Shown one piece after another: positions 11,067 through 20,852 of a stretch of DNA of 64,000 nt. Positions within the stretch are counted from its first letter, which is position 1; every line of letters begins with the position of its first letter. The translations under genes and the position numbers were made by a program. The stretch lies in NCBI GenBank assembly GCA_025331125.1, contig JAOALB010000030.1:124001-188000 (forward strand). The letters are read 5' to 3'. The DNA is from Mycogone perniciosa (Eukaryota > Ascomycota > Sordariomycetes > Hypocreales > Hypocreaceae). The notes under the pieces were generated by a model. It saw nothing but the letters and a program-made list of their open reading frames with translations. It did no database searches and was not told where the DNA came from.

Positions 11067-14057
11067 ATGCCCTATCTCATTGACTGTGATGAATGGCGCA
11101 TCCTCCAGGAGCTGAAGGGTCTCCTGGAGGGGAGACAAGCGAAGTATAAGCCTCAGCCTGATCACCGCAGCATACACTTCACTGCTAAGCGGTTTGAGGC
11201 CGCGCTTCGTTGCGTTTTTCTGGTCGAGGGGACTGCTCGTGACCTCACTGCATCCGAGTTTCAAGGATGCCTGGACAATTTGAGCAACCTATGCTCCGTG
11301 TTGGACCACCTCGTTCATGACCGATTCGTGGGGCGATCTTGCCTGGGTAAATCTATGCCATATACACGGTTAAAAGGATTGATCCAATACCTGGAGTCTT
11401 CATCAGATAAACTCGACTTAGTAGCAGGGCCCCATCAAACTCTTTTCAGGCTACCTGAAGAAGACAGCGAACTGAGGAAGGCTTTGGAAACAGCCAAGGG
11501 ATCCTATGACTTCCTGAGCCAACTTCTCACACCACCACAAGATCCAGCACGCTCTCTGTCGATGCGGAAGCAAAAGTCTCGGGTATGGGAGAACACAAGG
11601 ATGCGAGATCGAGTGACGTCTGCTTTCGAAGTTCTGTTTAAGCACTTTGGATGCGGCAAGCAACACGAGGTCATGTTGAAGCTTTCAGAGAACCCTGATG
11701 AGCTCATGTCATTACCAAGTCTGCATCTCGCACTCTCTTCATGCCCAGATTTATGCCCTGGTTCAAATAATTGGCAAGAGGCTCATTGTGGACGCTTCAA
11801 CATGTATGTTTCTTTGGCAGCCACCGTGTGAAGTCACAAACTTAATTATAAATACCGACATCTAACGTGTTTCATAGAAGCAACGACTCTATTACTCAAA
11901 TCTCCAACATTTGTGAAGACCTACAACGAAACTCTGGCCAGGGCAAAGGCCTCGCCCTGCTCATCGAGGATCATGGGCTGTTCGGAGCCTGGAGTGGACT
12001 TGCCTCGGAGGCAGACTATTGGGGATCATCTTCCAGGGAATCACTGGATCAGTTGATCAAAAAGGGTGCTTTCGAGCCGCTGAATCCGAACAATTTCTTC
12101 AGGAAATCGACTTTAACTCGGTTTAGCCCTAAAGAGAAGCGCGCTCTGGCTGTCAAGCTTGGTTACTGCCTTATGGACTTCTTCAACGCCGACTTGAGCT
12201 CGAAAAGGATCTATTTATTGAGTCCTTCTTATGATGAGATTAAACAAGGGCTCCCATATCTATCCTTTTCTTCAAGCTTCCCGGCCTCGGCGGACTCCCA
12301 TGATTTCCAAATAGGTCACCCAACGCTGTTATCTTTTGCAAAGCTCCTGCTGGAAATAGATTGTGGACAAAGCATCCAGTTAAGTATCAGCCCTCAGTGT
12401 GGTGAAGCAAATCGCTCGACTTGGGTTGAACTCCTACACTATGTTGAAAACCTCGAAACAGAGCGTAGTGACTCATATGTTGAAGCGATTAGGGGCTGTA
12501 TTCTGGTTCATCAAAGTATATCAAGGTCACTGAGGTCTAATGGTTCTTGTGGTAAAGATACAGATTTGAAGATCAGAGAGAAGCTATACAGGAAGGTTGT
12601 CAAAAAGCTTAAGCTTGGGCTCGCCGAATACACACCAAGAACTAATCGCAAGAGAGATCGGTCCGAGTCGCCTCCTCCCGTTGCTGATCGGAGACACAAA
12701 CCCTTTAAAGGAGAACCAAAACGTGCCACCCAGAACTATCAGGCTGTTTCATCTTCTCAATTACCCGTTTGGCCAGTAAGAAAACTAGATCGAAGGCCAG
12801 CAACCGAGAAGCAGCGCGCCCTAAACCAACATGAGAGCCTACCAGAGGAATTGCCTCTGGGACTCTCGTCTAGCCTAGGAGTTTCTACTGAAGTGGCTAG
12901 GAATGAGTCTTTCGCAAAAGGCGATTGCGGCCTTTTTGACGATAACACGCCACTCGAATTTCCTAAAAATGTGTAGGTCCTCAAGTCATCCCTATTTCGC
13001 ATTATTATCCCCTCTTGGGAAAGGGTCAACTGATGGTTTTCTGTTAACACCCCGGCCACACAGGTGTCAGCATGCGGATGATTTCCTGGAAACCCACGAA
13101 CGAATATACAATGAAGCAATTCGAGATGTAGCGGAAGAGGGGACTGAGCGTATCAAAGTGGCCATTCTTGATACGGGCGTCGATATCGAACATCCAAGCA
13201 TCCATGCTAGCCACGATAGAATAATAGAGGTTCGAAGCTGGGTGAATAATCTTGGGGGGCATAAGGATAGGAAGGCTGGGGACTCGAGTGGCCACGGTAC
13301 CCACGTAACCAGCCTCTTCCTCAACGTTGCCCCCGATTGTGACATATACATAGCCCGGATTGCTGAGCACCGTCCAGTATCTCCTTGTGAGATTGCCAAG
13401 GTATACCAACTTCAACACCGGATATGCTGATAAGCGCGGATGACTGAAGAAACATAGGCTATCACCCATGCGGTCACAGAGTGGCAAGTGGATATCATAT
13501 CCATGTCGTTCGGCCTTTTTGAGGAAACCGAGGCAGGTTGCGACGAGCTTCGGGCCTCAATCCTGGCGGCCCATGCAGCAGGCATTCTTATGTTTGCAGC
13601 CGCTTCAAACAGCGGAGCCCACAGCACCGCCCCGGCATTTCCTGCGCGACTTAGCAATGTCTTTTGCATATACGCCGGCGACGGTATGGGCAATAGCAGT
13701 CGAACAAATCCGACGGCTCAGCAGCATGACTATAACTTCCTGACACTCGGTGAAGCCGTCGAAGCTGCCTGGCCACGCCCTACACCACAGCACCCTTTTA
13801 AACGTCGAAAGTCTGGTACTTCTTTTGCGACACCCATCGCAGCTGGTATTGCTGCCCTCGTTCTTCTCTATGCGCGGCAGAACCTGTCTCCGGAAGATGC
13901 GAGAAAGTTGAAGCAATACGAGAAGATGAGGGACATGCTATTGAATATGTCGAACGAAAGGCATGGTTACAATGTGATCTTTACTTCGAAATTCTTCAAC
14001 AAACCGCCAGAGTACAGGGAGATGATTATGATGAACGTACTGAACGGAACGCTTTGA
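11067..14057 (+). CDS. DUF7580 and subtilisin-like (S8) serine protease fusion
   Basis: Four exons: 11067-11803, 11878-12970, 13071-13400, 13458-14057; all phases agree and give 919 residues. Residues 1-600 resemble the fungal DUF7580 region (RLRFS-type helical start, later LLSPSYDEIKQGLPYLSF and an end KLYRKVVKKLKLGLAEY). Residues 635-890 form a peptidase S8 domain with a complete triad: Asp644 in ILDTGVD, His685 in GHGTHV and Ser842 in SGTSFATP, plus the oxyanion Asn771 in AASNSGA. There is no signal peptide or classic propeptide, so it should act inside the cell, unlike secreted subtilisins. DUF7580-S8 proteins and S8 effector domains are known around fungal NLRs. It is head-to-head with an NLR and convergent (147 bp) with a possible gasdermin, so its likely substrate is that neighbour (inference from HET-Q2/HET-Q1 of Podospora). 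Confidence 0.85.
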
Positions 14058-14204
14058 GGAGACTTGGAGAAACCAATTCATCTTGTGACTATAGTCTCTG
14101 TTCAGTTTTGTAATAAAGTTGCCATAAATACAAAGCTTTGACGATGTGACAAGACCATCTCATAATCTGATCCTGCTGATACTCGATCAAATGTGCAGTA
14201 CAGC

Positions 14205-15062
14205 TCAGTCTTCTTCTTCTGGTCGGACACAGACGCACTCTTCGTCGTCATCCATAACGTTGACTACAAGATCGCATCCGAAGTCTTCGGCCGACGCATC
14301 CTCCCCAGCCAAGCCGTCCACTTGGAATAGAGGGCCTTGTAAATCGCTCCGGCTCTGATCTGCGTCATACATAGCACCTTTTGTGTACTCCGAGTGCCTG
14401 ATCTTCCCGGAACGATGGACAATCACCTTGCGCAGACGGAAGGCAAAGACAAAGTCTGACGATCCGTCAAACGAGTTACTCTCGCTGTCCCCCCACTGAC
14501 CTCGGAACTCTGGCCCCAAGGAAACCGGTGCACTGATGAGGGCTCCGTCGATGCCAACCTTCAGCTCGGGTGCCCGTGATGTATGGAACGACGTCTTCAC
14601 GGTTGTGCCCCGTGCAATCTTGAGCGCCGTTATCATGTACACGTACTTTCGAAAGCGACTTCGACGTAGGAAATCGACCGCCATCGGAGAGGACGCGATG
14701 CTGCGCTGCAGAAAGTCGGGAGTGGGGAGAAACTCGATCGTGTCGATTGCCTTGAACGCGAAGGCCTGTCCAGCCTCGAACGAATGCTCGTATCCGAGAT
14801 TAATATCGACGCCCGTGAGAGAGGATAGGAACTGAGTCCAAAGGCCATACCGCCCCGAACGCAGTTTATCAGTTGACCAAGTCACACCGGTCTTGGTGGT
14901 AATTGGGAAGAGAGCATCCTCAGAGGGACGTGGCCCGCTGGGAGAGTTCAGTGCCTCGGCTGGGAAGCTTGGAGAGAGGATGATGTTGCCGAGCTGGATA
15001 GGGCCGTCGGGATGATAGTCCCAGGTAGGGCAGAGGAAATAGGTCTTTCGTGAGTTTGACAT
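14205..15062 (-). CDS. Possible fungal gasdermin-like pore-forming protein (RCD-1/HET-Q1 type)
   Basis: Intronless, 285 residues from the ATG at 15062 (MSNSRKTYFLCPTWDY); an earlier in-frame ATG at 15086 would add eight residues. The N-terminus has the block DYHPDGPIQLGNIILSP, which I associate with a widespread fungal family that I believe includes RCD-1 and HET-Q1 gasdermins. The rest alternates hydrophobic and polar residues as in beta strands, with no membrane helix or signal peptide. The tail after residue 246 is about 39 residues long and strongly acidic (DDDEE, PEEED). HET-Q1 is about the same length and is activated when a subtilisin removes a C-terminal piece of similar size. The neighbour is exactly such a subtilisin. 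What is seen: length, tail, context. What is inferred: gasdermin identity. It could instead be an unrelated fungal protein. Confidence 0.6.
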   Translation of the reverse strand: MSNSRKTYFLCPTWDYHPDGPIQLGNIILSPSFPAEALNSPSGPRPSEDALFPITTKTGVTWSTDKLRSGRYGLWTQFLSSLTGVDINLGYEHSFEAGQAFAFKAIDTIEFLPTPDFLQRSIASSPMAVDFLRRSRFRKYVYMITALKIARGTTVKTSFHTSRAPELKVGIDGALISAPVSLGPEFRGQWGDSESNSFDGSSDFVFAFRLRKVIVHRSGKIRHSEYTKGAMYDADQSRSDLQGPLFQVDGLAGEDASAEDFGCDLVVNVMDDDEECVCVRPEEED

Positions 15063-15879
15063 GACAGCTAAGCGGACGGGTCTCAAAAGGGGTCTCGAGA
15101 GGAGTCTGACTGCGCAAATATTGGGTTAGTTTCATGGAGGCCATCAGTGTTACCAACCGAGTGCAATCGATCTCATACCTTGTTGGCTTTTATTGTCAAA
15201 TGAGATGGCCAATATAATGATGAATTCATGAGAAGCATGAAGCTATGCGGAAGCAAGTACCATGCTGGTCTTCAAAAGAGGCCGCGGATGAGGCTGAGTT
15301 CCAATCACCTCCTTAGAGCCTCGGGGGAAGTTCCAGTCAGGCTCCGTGTGAATATGCGACATGCATACATGTTACACTGCAGGATGTATTGCGAATATTA
15401 TTGCGTCGATTGGAGACCGATGGGGGATGGGGATGGGATTCGTTCCCATACTGGTAAGTATCCATCACCTATCACCTATCATTTATAAAGAACCATTTCC
15501 CAGATGCCAATCTTCAAGGAAGACATACTATTAGTAAAGATCACTTGCTTGAAAGGGTATCGCAGCCTCATCTTGATAGCATGGATAAAGACCTTGACCA
15601 CTTCTCTATCGGCTCGGAGAGAGCCCAGAAGTAAAAAAGTATCGCATGTTGGGCATCAACGAATGTCATGTACCACTACCCAACCCACTCTCCAACGTAC
15701 CTAGTCATCTACTGTGTAATTCCCAATCAAGCCCAATACGTGTTGCCATCATGTTGGGTGCCTGTATGTGCATGCAACATCTTGGCAATAGCGCTGTAGC
15801 CAAGCAGCATGGGGCCCTCATCGTAGATCAGCATTTGACTTCATAGTCTTCCTAACCTTGTGCCGACGAGACTGGTGGT
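15063..15879. other. Intergenic region upstream of the gasdermin-like gene
   Basis: About 0.8 kb holding the promoter of the minus-strand gasdermin-like gene. No gene is supported. The right edge runs into the decayed gag copy. Confidence 0.5.
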
Positions 15880-16830
15880 GTACTCTTCCTTTCATTGCGT
15901 TCTTGCTAGACACCTGCCAGCAGTCACCTAGTCAATGGCTTTTGACACCACAAGCCGGACAACCACGAGAAGCCCTCTTGGAAGGGCCACGGCGCGTCAA
16001 AACAGCCTCTTCTTCCCTTTCATGCGATCCAATGGTTTCAAATCTTGTATCATCCGACACACTTGTATGAATGTTAATGGCTCCGATCTAAGGTCACTTC
16101 TAGGGACAATGGCCAGACGAGCCTGGCTATATCCCACAGCCATATACTGCAATGCGTTTCCGGAAGGTTGTAATAGGATCCTCTTTCTATAGCTGTGCAC
16201 TATTCAGAGGACTAATCCATATAGTTCTCTGCTGTGTCAAAACGCTTCAGAATAGCTTGATATTCCTCCCTTTCAATTTGGAGTCTCATCCGAGGAGTCG
16301 GCGCCATGTCTCTTTCCAATTTCACCATCCATTTGCGAAGCAATGTCGTTTTATCACCACCCAGATGGCGTAATGGCGTAGTTATACTTGGACTCACTGT
16401 GTTGAGGATGACTTGACGCGTTTTCTGAACCCTAGCCTGCTGTTTGTCCATACTTTTCGCTCAGAGCCTCATAGACTGTATTGTGAGTTTCCCATCACGA
16501 AATTCATCTTCCGTCCAATCCGGTTCGCAGGTCGTGTGACTGGTGGAAGTTCTGGGCAAGGTCTAAGCGTGTGCGAGGGCTCATCAGAGCTCATATGTTG
16601 CGCAAGAGTGTGTGACATTTTGGTAAAGCGCGTGATACCACTCGTCCAAACCAGAGGGCCCGTTCAGGATGAGCATTTCGACACACAATTTATCCTCTTC
16701 CATTGTAGTTTGTGAGGACATCCGGCTTGTCTGATGTTGTAGCTGCAGTTTTGACAATGATACAATGATTGAAGCTCCCTCATCGCCCCCTGGCGTGTTC
16801 ATCCGTACGTTTTTGAGGGCATCTTGCAAC
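15880..16830 (-). pseudogene. Decayed copy of the copia-type gag gene
   Basis: Reading the minus strand in shifting frames gives fragments in the same order as the intact gag gene at 17185-18471. These are a LNGPSGLDEWYHAL start (near 16670), SSDEPSHTLRPCPELPPVT (near 16570), a VILNTVSPS...LLRKWMVKLERDMAPTPRMR block (near 16350), YNLPETHCSIWLWDIARLV (near 16140) and a zinc-knuckle piece CPACGVKSH followed by a TAG stop and then LGDCW (near 15930). Several frameshifts and at least one stop separate them, so no full protein can be made. It lies in tandem, same strand, directly downstream of the intact copy, which suggests tandem duplication or two insertions followed by decay. Confidence 0.75.
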
Positions 16831-17184
16831 TAACGGGTCTGCAGATTTAACCGAATTGCAGGGGTCCTGACGACGCTTTATTATTTGAGACCAGGTTCAA
16901 GACACCCAACCTCCCACAGGTTTAAACCGTGACATCTTCCGTCAGATATAATACACCAATGCCGAGGGCCTGAGATGAATCGATGGCGTCTGTACATCAA
17001 CTGAAAGGATTACCTTCTACATCTCTACTCTACTGTACAAAATCATCTTCAAGTTCTCCTCCCGCTTCAACATCAACACCAAATGGGCTATCGCTGGCCT
17101 TGGTGAGCAAATCTAGGTAGTATCTGTATGGTATGGTTCCCTGTGCATCCCAAAAACCATAGCCGTCATAAAATCCCATGTGCT
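16831..17184. other. Spacer between the two gag copies
   Basis: About 350 bases. I see no long terminal repeat, primer-binding site or pol sequence in it; it presumably holds the old 5' flank of the decayed copy and the 3' flank of the intact one. Confidence 0.45.
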
Positions 17185-18471
17185 TCATCTGTGCATCAAT
17201 CCTTGCACTCGGCTCCTCAGCTCAGGATCCGATTCCAGAGCCTTCTTGGCCCTTGCTAAACGAGACGCATTGAGCAGCACCCATTCTGGTCGTCTGTCAT
17301 CAAACACATACCAGCAGTCCCGTAGCTCATGCCCTGCGACACCACAGGCTGGGCATTTACTAGGGGCCACTTTTGACGGTTTTGTCGCTGGCGGCTTGAT
17401 CTCGATCCTCTCTGGTGACTTCGCCGCTATTCTGCTGACGAGTCCCACCTTCCACCCAGATTGACTTGGCACCGGTGATGTGGACCTACTTGACTCAGAC
17501 GATTCGTCCCATACAAAAGGGGTTTCGTCTCGATCCGAGTGCCTCAAAGCACGTAGTTCCCTGAAAACATCCAGAAACGTCCATATCTTGGGATTCACAA
17601 GCTCAGGCTCAACAATTACTTCGGGCCCACTATTTGATAACGCGTCAGGTTCTGTTGGAGATGGGGTCTTGTCATTGTTGTCGATGCTGCTGTTGATATC
17701 ATCGTTGTTGTGATAGCCTTGCTCGTGCGCCTTCTTAAACGCGATTGCAGCCTCCGCCTCTTTTCTCCACTCAGTTGCCAGGAAATCCAGGTCATCAGCT
17801 CCCTTTTCAAAGCTCTCGTACAGCTGAGTGGAGTATGGGAGGACGAGATCAGCTACATCCCTGAGCCACGATCCGCTGTGCATCTCCGGAAGGTTGTATC
17901 GATGGCATCTCTTGACTGTCGTGTGCCACTGGCATGCCCAGTCCGAAGTAGGGACGTGTTCCATGTCGAACATCGCCAGAACAACGTTGTATTTCCCCCT
18001 TTCACTGAGAATCCTTTGGCGCATTGACGGAGCCGTGGTCTTTTCCAGGACCTCCATCCACTCGCGAAGGGAGGCTTCCGAATCCAGCAACCTGGCCTTC
18101 TCAGGGCTGACATGTTTTAGAATGATCCCCTTCGCATTTTGGATGCTTTCTTTCTGATAGTCATATTCCTCAACCCTTTTTACGTGGATGCGATACTCAT
18201 CGTCAAAACGGTCACGCTCATCCGCTGTTAATTCCGCGACAGAAGTAGCCTGGGGGTTGAACATTGTGACTGCTGGCCCCCGTGGTTCCGGTAGAAGTAC
18301 ATGTTCTGAAGGCTTATCAGAGACCATGTACAGCCATATAGAGATATCAATGTGAGGCCGAAGAGCACCGCGCCATTCGTCCCAATTCAACGGTCCTTCA
18401 AGTATTGGGATGAAACCATGTGTTTGGCCCCGCAGTTTCGATTTCTCTCGCGAGCCGGTGCCTCGAATCAT
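17185..18471 (-). CDS. Stand-alone retrotransposon Gag-like protein with CCHC zinc knuckle
   Basis: One intact exon of 428 residues starting at the ATG at 18471. The N-terminal 230 residues have the copia-type gag pattern (ILEGPLNWDEWRGALRP, later LREWMEVLEKTTAP and RYNLPEMH). A low-complexity acidic/Ser linker follows, and a single zinc knuckle CPACGVAGHELRDC (C-X2-C-X4-H-X4-C) lies near residue 380, followed by the WYVFDDRRPEWVL block common in fungal Ty1/copia Gag proteins. In retrotransposons Gag forms the particle shell and the knuckle binds RNA. No protease, integrase, reverse transcriptase or LTR is found on either side, so this is either the last intact piece of an element or a Gag gene kept by the host. 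A decayed paralogue lies just downstream. Confidence 0.75.
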   Translation of the reverse strand: MIRGTGSREKSKLRGQTHGFIPILEGPLNWDEWRGALRPHIDISIWLYMVSDKPSEHVLLPEPRGPAVTMFNPQATSVAELTADERDRFDDEYRIHVKRVEEYDYQKESIQNAKGIILKHVSPEKARLLDSEASLREWMEVLEKTTAPSMRQRILSERGKYNVVLAMFDMEHVPTSDWACQWHTTVKRCHRYNLPEMHSGSWLRDVADLVLPYSTQLYESFEKGADDLDFLATEWRKEAEAAIAFKKAHEQGYHNNDDINSSIDNNDKTPSPTEPDALSNSGPEVIVEPELVNPKIWTFLDVFRELRALRHSDRDETPFVWDESSESSRSTSPVPSQSGWKVGLVSRIAAKSPERIEIKPPATKPSKVAPSKCPACGVAGHELRDCWYVFDDRRPEWVLLNASRLARAKKALESDPELRSRVQGLMHR

Positions 18472-18684
18472 GATGAGTTATCTGATGTTTTTGGTCCGTT
18501 TTGAAGTAAAATCTTGTGTTACACCAAAATAAAGGGAGATGCCAGAAGTAGTAATAAGATGTCCAAGCAACACGCGATGCCCCTGGAAAATTCTTGGCAG
18601 TTAAACGGTTTTGACACTATAAATCTTGCTAATTACATTATCGGGGATCTAATATGATATCGGGGATGGCTTCCTCGTGAGACA

Positions 18685-19563
18685 ATGAACCGCAGACTAC
18701 AGGGTATTAGAACACGAACCGTCAAGATGGCTCAGCCTAGATCAGGGCCCTTGAAGGCCCTTGATTCCGAAAAGTTCGGGTTTTTGGTCCCATCACTCAT
18801 CTTTCAGTTGGGGAAATCAATTTTTGATGCCGAGACTCCCGAAAACAACATCGTTCTTCCGGAAGATGCTCATGATGCCATCCTCTCGCGAGCTGCGGAG
18901 CCTCCCACCATAGCCGCCATCTCATCAACAATCTCAAACCCTATACAAACTAAAGATGACTTTTATACGACATGCTTCGGGCTAGGGCATATAATAAGCG
19001 AACTTCCACTGGCAACTTTACCACATTACCGACCAGTTTTACAAACCCTCGCCGCCACGGATCCTGCCCTGGCTCCTCCAGAAATCTCATTATCATCGCT
19101 ATCCGCTCTAGCTGAGGATGTGCTTTATTTCATGGACAACCCAGACCTGGCATGGGCACCAAAGCACAAAGCCGACATCATGGCAGAGCGCAGCTTAACG
19201 GAACGCGTGCTCTCCGCCGAGCAAATGAAGCCCTATGCGGTAGACCTGCTCGGATGGCTAGCGGATATGAACTGGCCACCATTCCCGGGCTGCGTGAAGC
19301 AGCTTGCCCGCTTCCCCGAAGTGACGATTGAGCCTATACGACAGATCATGACAGACAATGCCGATGATACGATGTGGTTGCTGCATCTTTTAGAGTTTGT
19401 GGAGCATCATGTGCCCATGGGCTCTCTATGGGAAAGCTTGAGGCCTCAGTTGGAAACATTGGCAGATCTGAAAGCAGAAGATGAGGATACCCGAGACGTT
19501 TCGGAGAGCGCGGCGCGATGTTTGAATAAGCTTCATGAATGGCAGGTGGCGCAGGGTGAATAA
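18685..19563 (+). CDS. DUF5071 domain protein
   Basis: Single exon of 292 residues from the ATG at 18685; the ATG at 18727 (MAQPRSGPLKALD) is an equally good start. The C-terminal 110 residues (from about LADMNWPPFPGCVKQLARFPEVTIEPIRQIM to the end) match the DUF5071 pattern, which looks like a helical repeat. The N-terminal half is helical and unassigned. There is no signal peptide or membrane segment. DUF5071 has no firmly known function; in bacteria it occurs in small proteins associated with accessory regions. It stands between the gag gene and the broken Fic gene, in the accessory island. Confidence 0.7.
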   Translation: MNRRLQGIRTRTVKMAQPRSGPLKALDSEKFGFLVPSLIFQLGKSIFDAETPENNIVLPEDAHDAILSRAAEPPTIAAISSTISNPIQTKDDFYTTCFGLGHIISELPLATLPHYRPVLQTLAATDPALAPPEISLSSLSALAEDVLYFMDNPDLAWAPKHKADIMAERSLTERVLSAEQMKPYAVDLLGWLADMNWPPFPGCVKQLARFPEVTIEPIRQIMTDNADDTMWLLHLLEFVEHHVPMGSLWESLRPQLETLADLKAEDEDTRDVSESAARCLNKLHEWQVAQGE

Positions 19564-19778
19564 ACTCATTATGCATAATACTACAGCTTATTGATCGATT
19601 TCACCCATTGAATGTGACTCACATGGGGGGGTTTTCAAGGCTAACAATAGATGGATCAAACTTAAGTCAAATGAATGGGAAATGAAGGTTTAAGGTGTGC
19701 TCAACCATATAAAAGTCGTCGTCGCCCTCAACCTCAGGATTTCTTCACTCTATCCCCAAACACGAACATCGCCGTTCG

Positions 19779-20852
19779 ATGACAATGGACGAAAGTATCA
19801 TGGAGCCCGTCATTAATCTAGGCCAATATATTTGGCTGATGGTCGGCCATTTAAATATGCCCTTGCAAATCGTTGTGGATAACGCCTATGACTACAATAT
19901 CCTCAGCGACATCGATCCCCATGGCCTCCACATAGAATTTCGGAGCTATGTTGGCCAGATCGCCAACACCCTAGAGACTCGACTTTCCCCAGCCCAGGAG
20001 GAGATCCTGGATGACCACTTTATCAATATGCTATTGCGGATGATCTTCAGCTCCAACATGATCGAGAGTGCTGGTGCAGGCTTAGATATCGCCCTCAAAT
20101 TTTGTCAAGCTGTCTTTCGAGGGGAAGACGTCCCCGACACTATCACTAAACACGATACTAATTACAAGGCTCTGCAGTGTAACGGCATCAACGACATTCT
20201 CCAAAGCTATCGAGAGATCGTCCAGCACGCAAAGCCCGCGCGGTACATCATCTTAGAATGCCTTAATGGCAACGATTTATCTAAGGACCTTATCTTGGAA
20301 ACACACCGTATATTGACACACAAAGTCGACACCGAGCAAGGAATGTCTTGAACTCAATACAGAGGCGTCTATCGACAATGGCCTGTTTGCACTGGCCTTC
20401 ACCAACACATGGGCCATGTCATGGTCCCGGGCGCGATGCGAAAGATGATACAATCTTTCAAGGAGAACATGAACAAGACAGCTCAGTGCTGCAAACTTGA
20501 CCCAGTTGCACTCACAGCCAAATACTGCCACGCCTTAGTCAGCATTCACCCTTTTCTCGACGACAATGGTCGAATATGCCGTCTCATCCTCAACGCCATC
20601 TTGCTCAAGTACAGCGGCACTTTGGTGTGCATTGGTGAGACGGAGGAAGATAAGCAGAAATATCTACAGATTGCAACCGCAAGGTGCTACTTGGAAGGGA
20701 ATTGAGAGGGTATGAATGGTGTGCCAGAGGACGTAAAGCCCGAATACTTTGAAGAACTAGCTTCTTTTACCCTCCAACATGCACTTAATAGTGTGCGGGA
20801 ATTAAAAGAAATAGTAATATCAAAGTTATTTAAGGGGATGGGGGCAATATAA
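19779..20852 (+). pseudogene. Fic-domain protein gene broken by two in-frame TGA codons
   Basis: One reading frame runs from the ATG at 19779 to a TAA at 20850-20852 and is interrupted only by TGA at 20349-20351 and TGA at 20703-20705. Fic-like sequence continues in the same frame past both: YRGVYRQWP after the first, an EELASFTLQHA-type C-terminal helix after the second. Before the first stop lies SNMIES, close to the S/T-X3-E inhibitory helix motif. The Fic core reads HPFLDDNGR where the usual form is HPFx(D/E)GNGR, so the loop glycine is Asp. Fic proteins transfer AMP or similar groups to target proteins. Short introns that would remove the stops were sought and not found. Pseudogene is the simplest reading; readthrough or a sequence error are alternatives. 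Confidence 0.7.

Noticed and set aside
20323..20360. Short intron (GTCGAC...CAG) to remove the first Fic stop
   Set aside because: Only 38 nt, no good donor consensus or branch site, and the coding frame is the same on both sides without it.
19779..20852. RIP as the cause of the Fic stops
   Set aside because: RIP changes CpA/TpG; TGG hit by RIP becomes TAG, not TGA, and there is no duplicate of the gene in the window.
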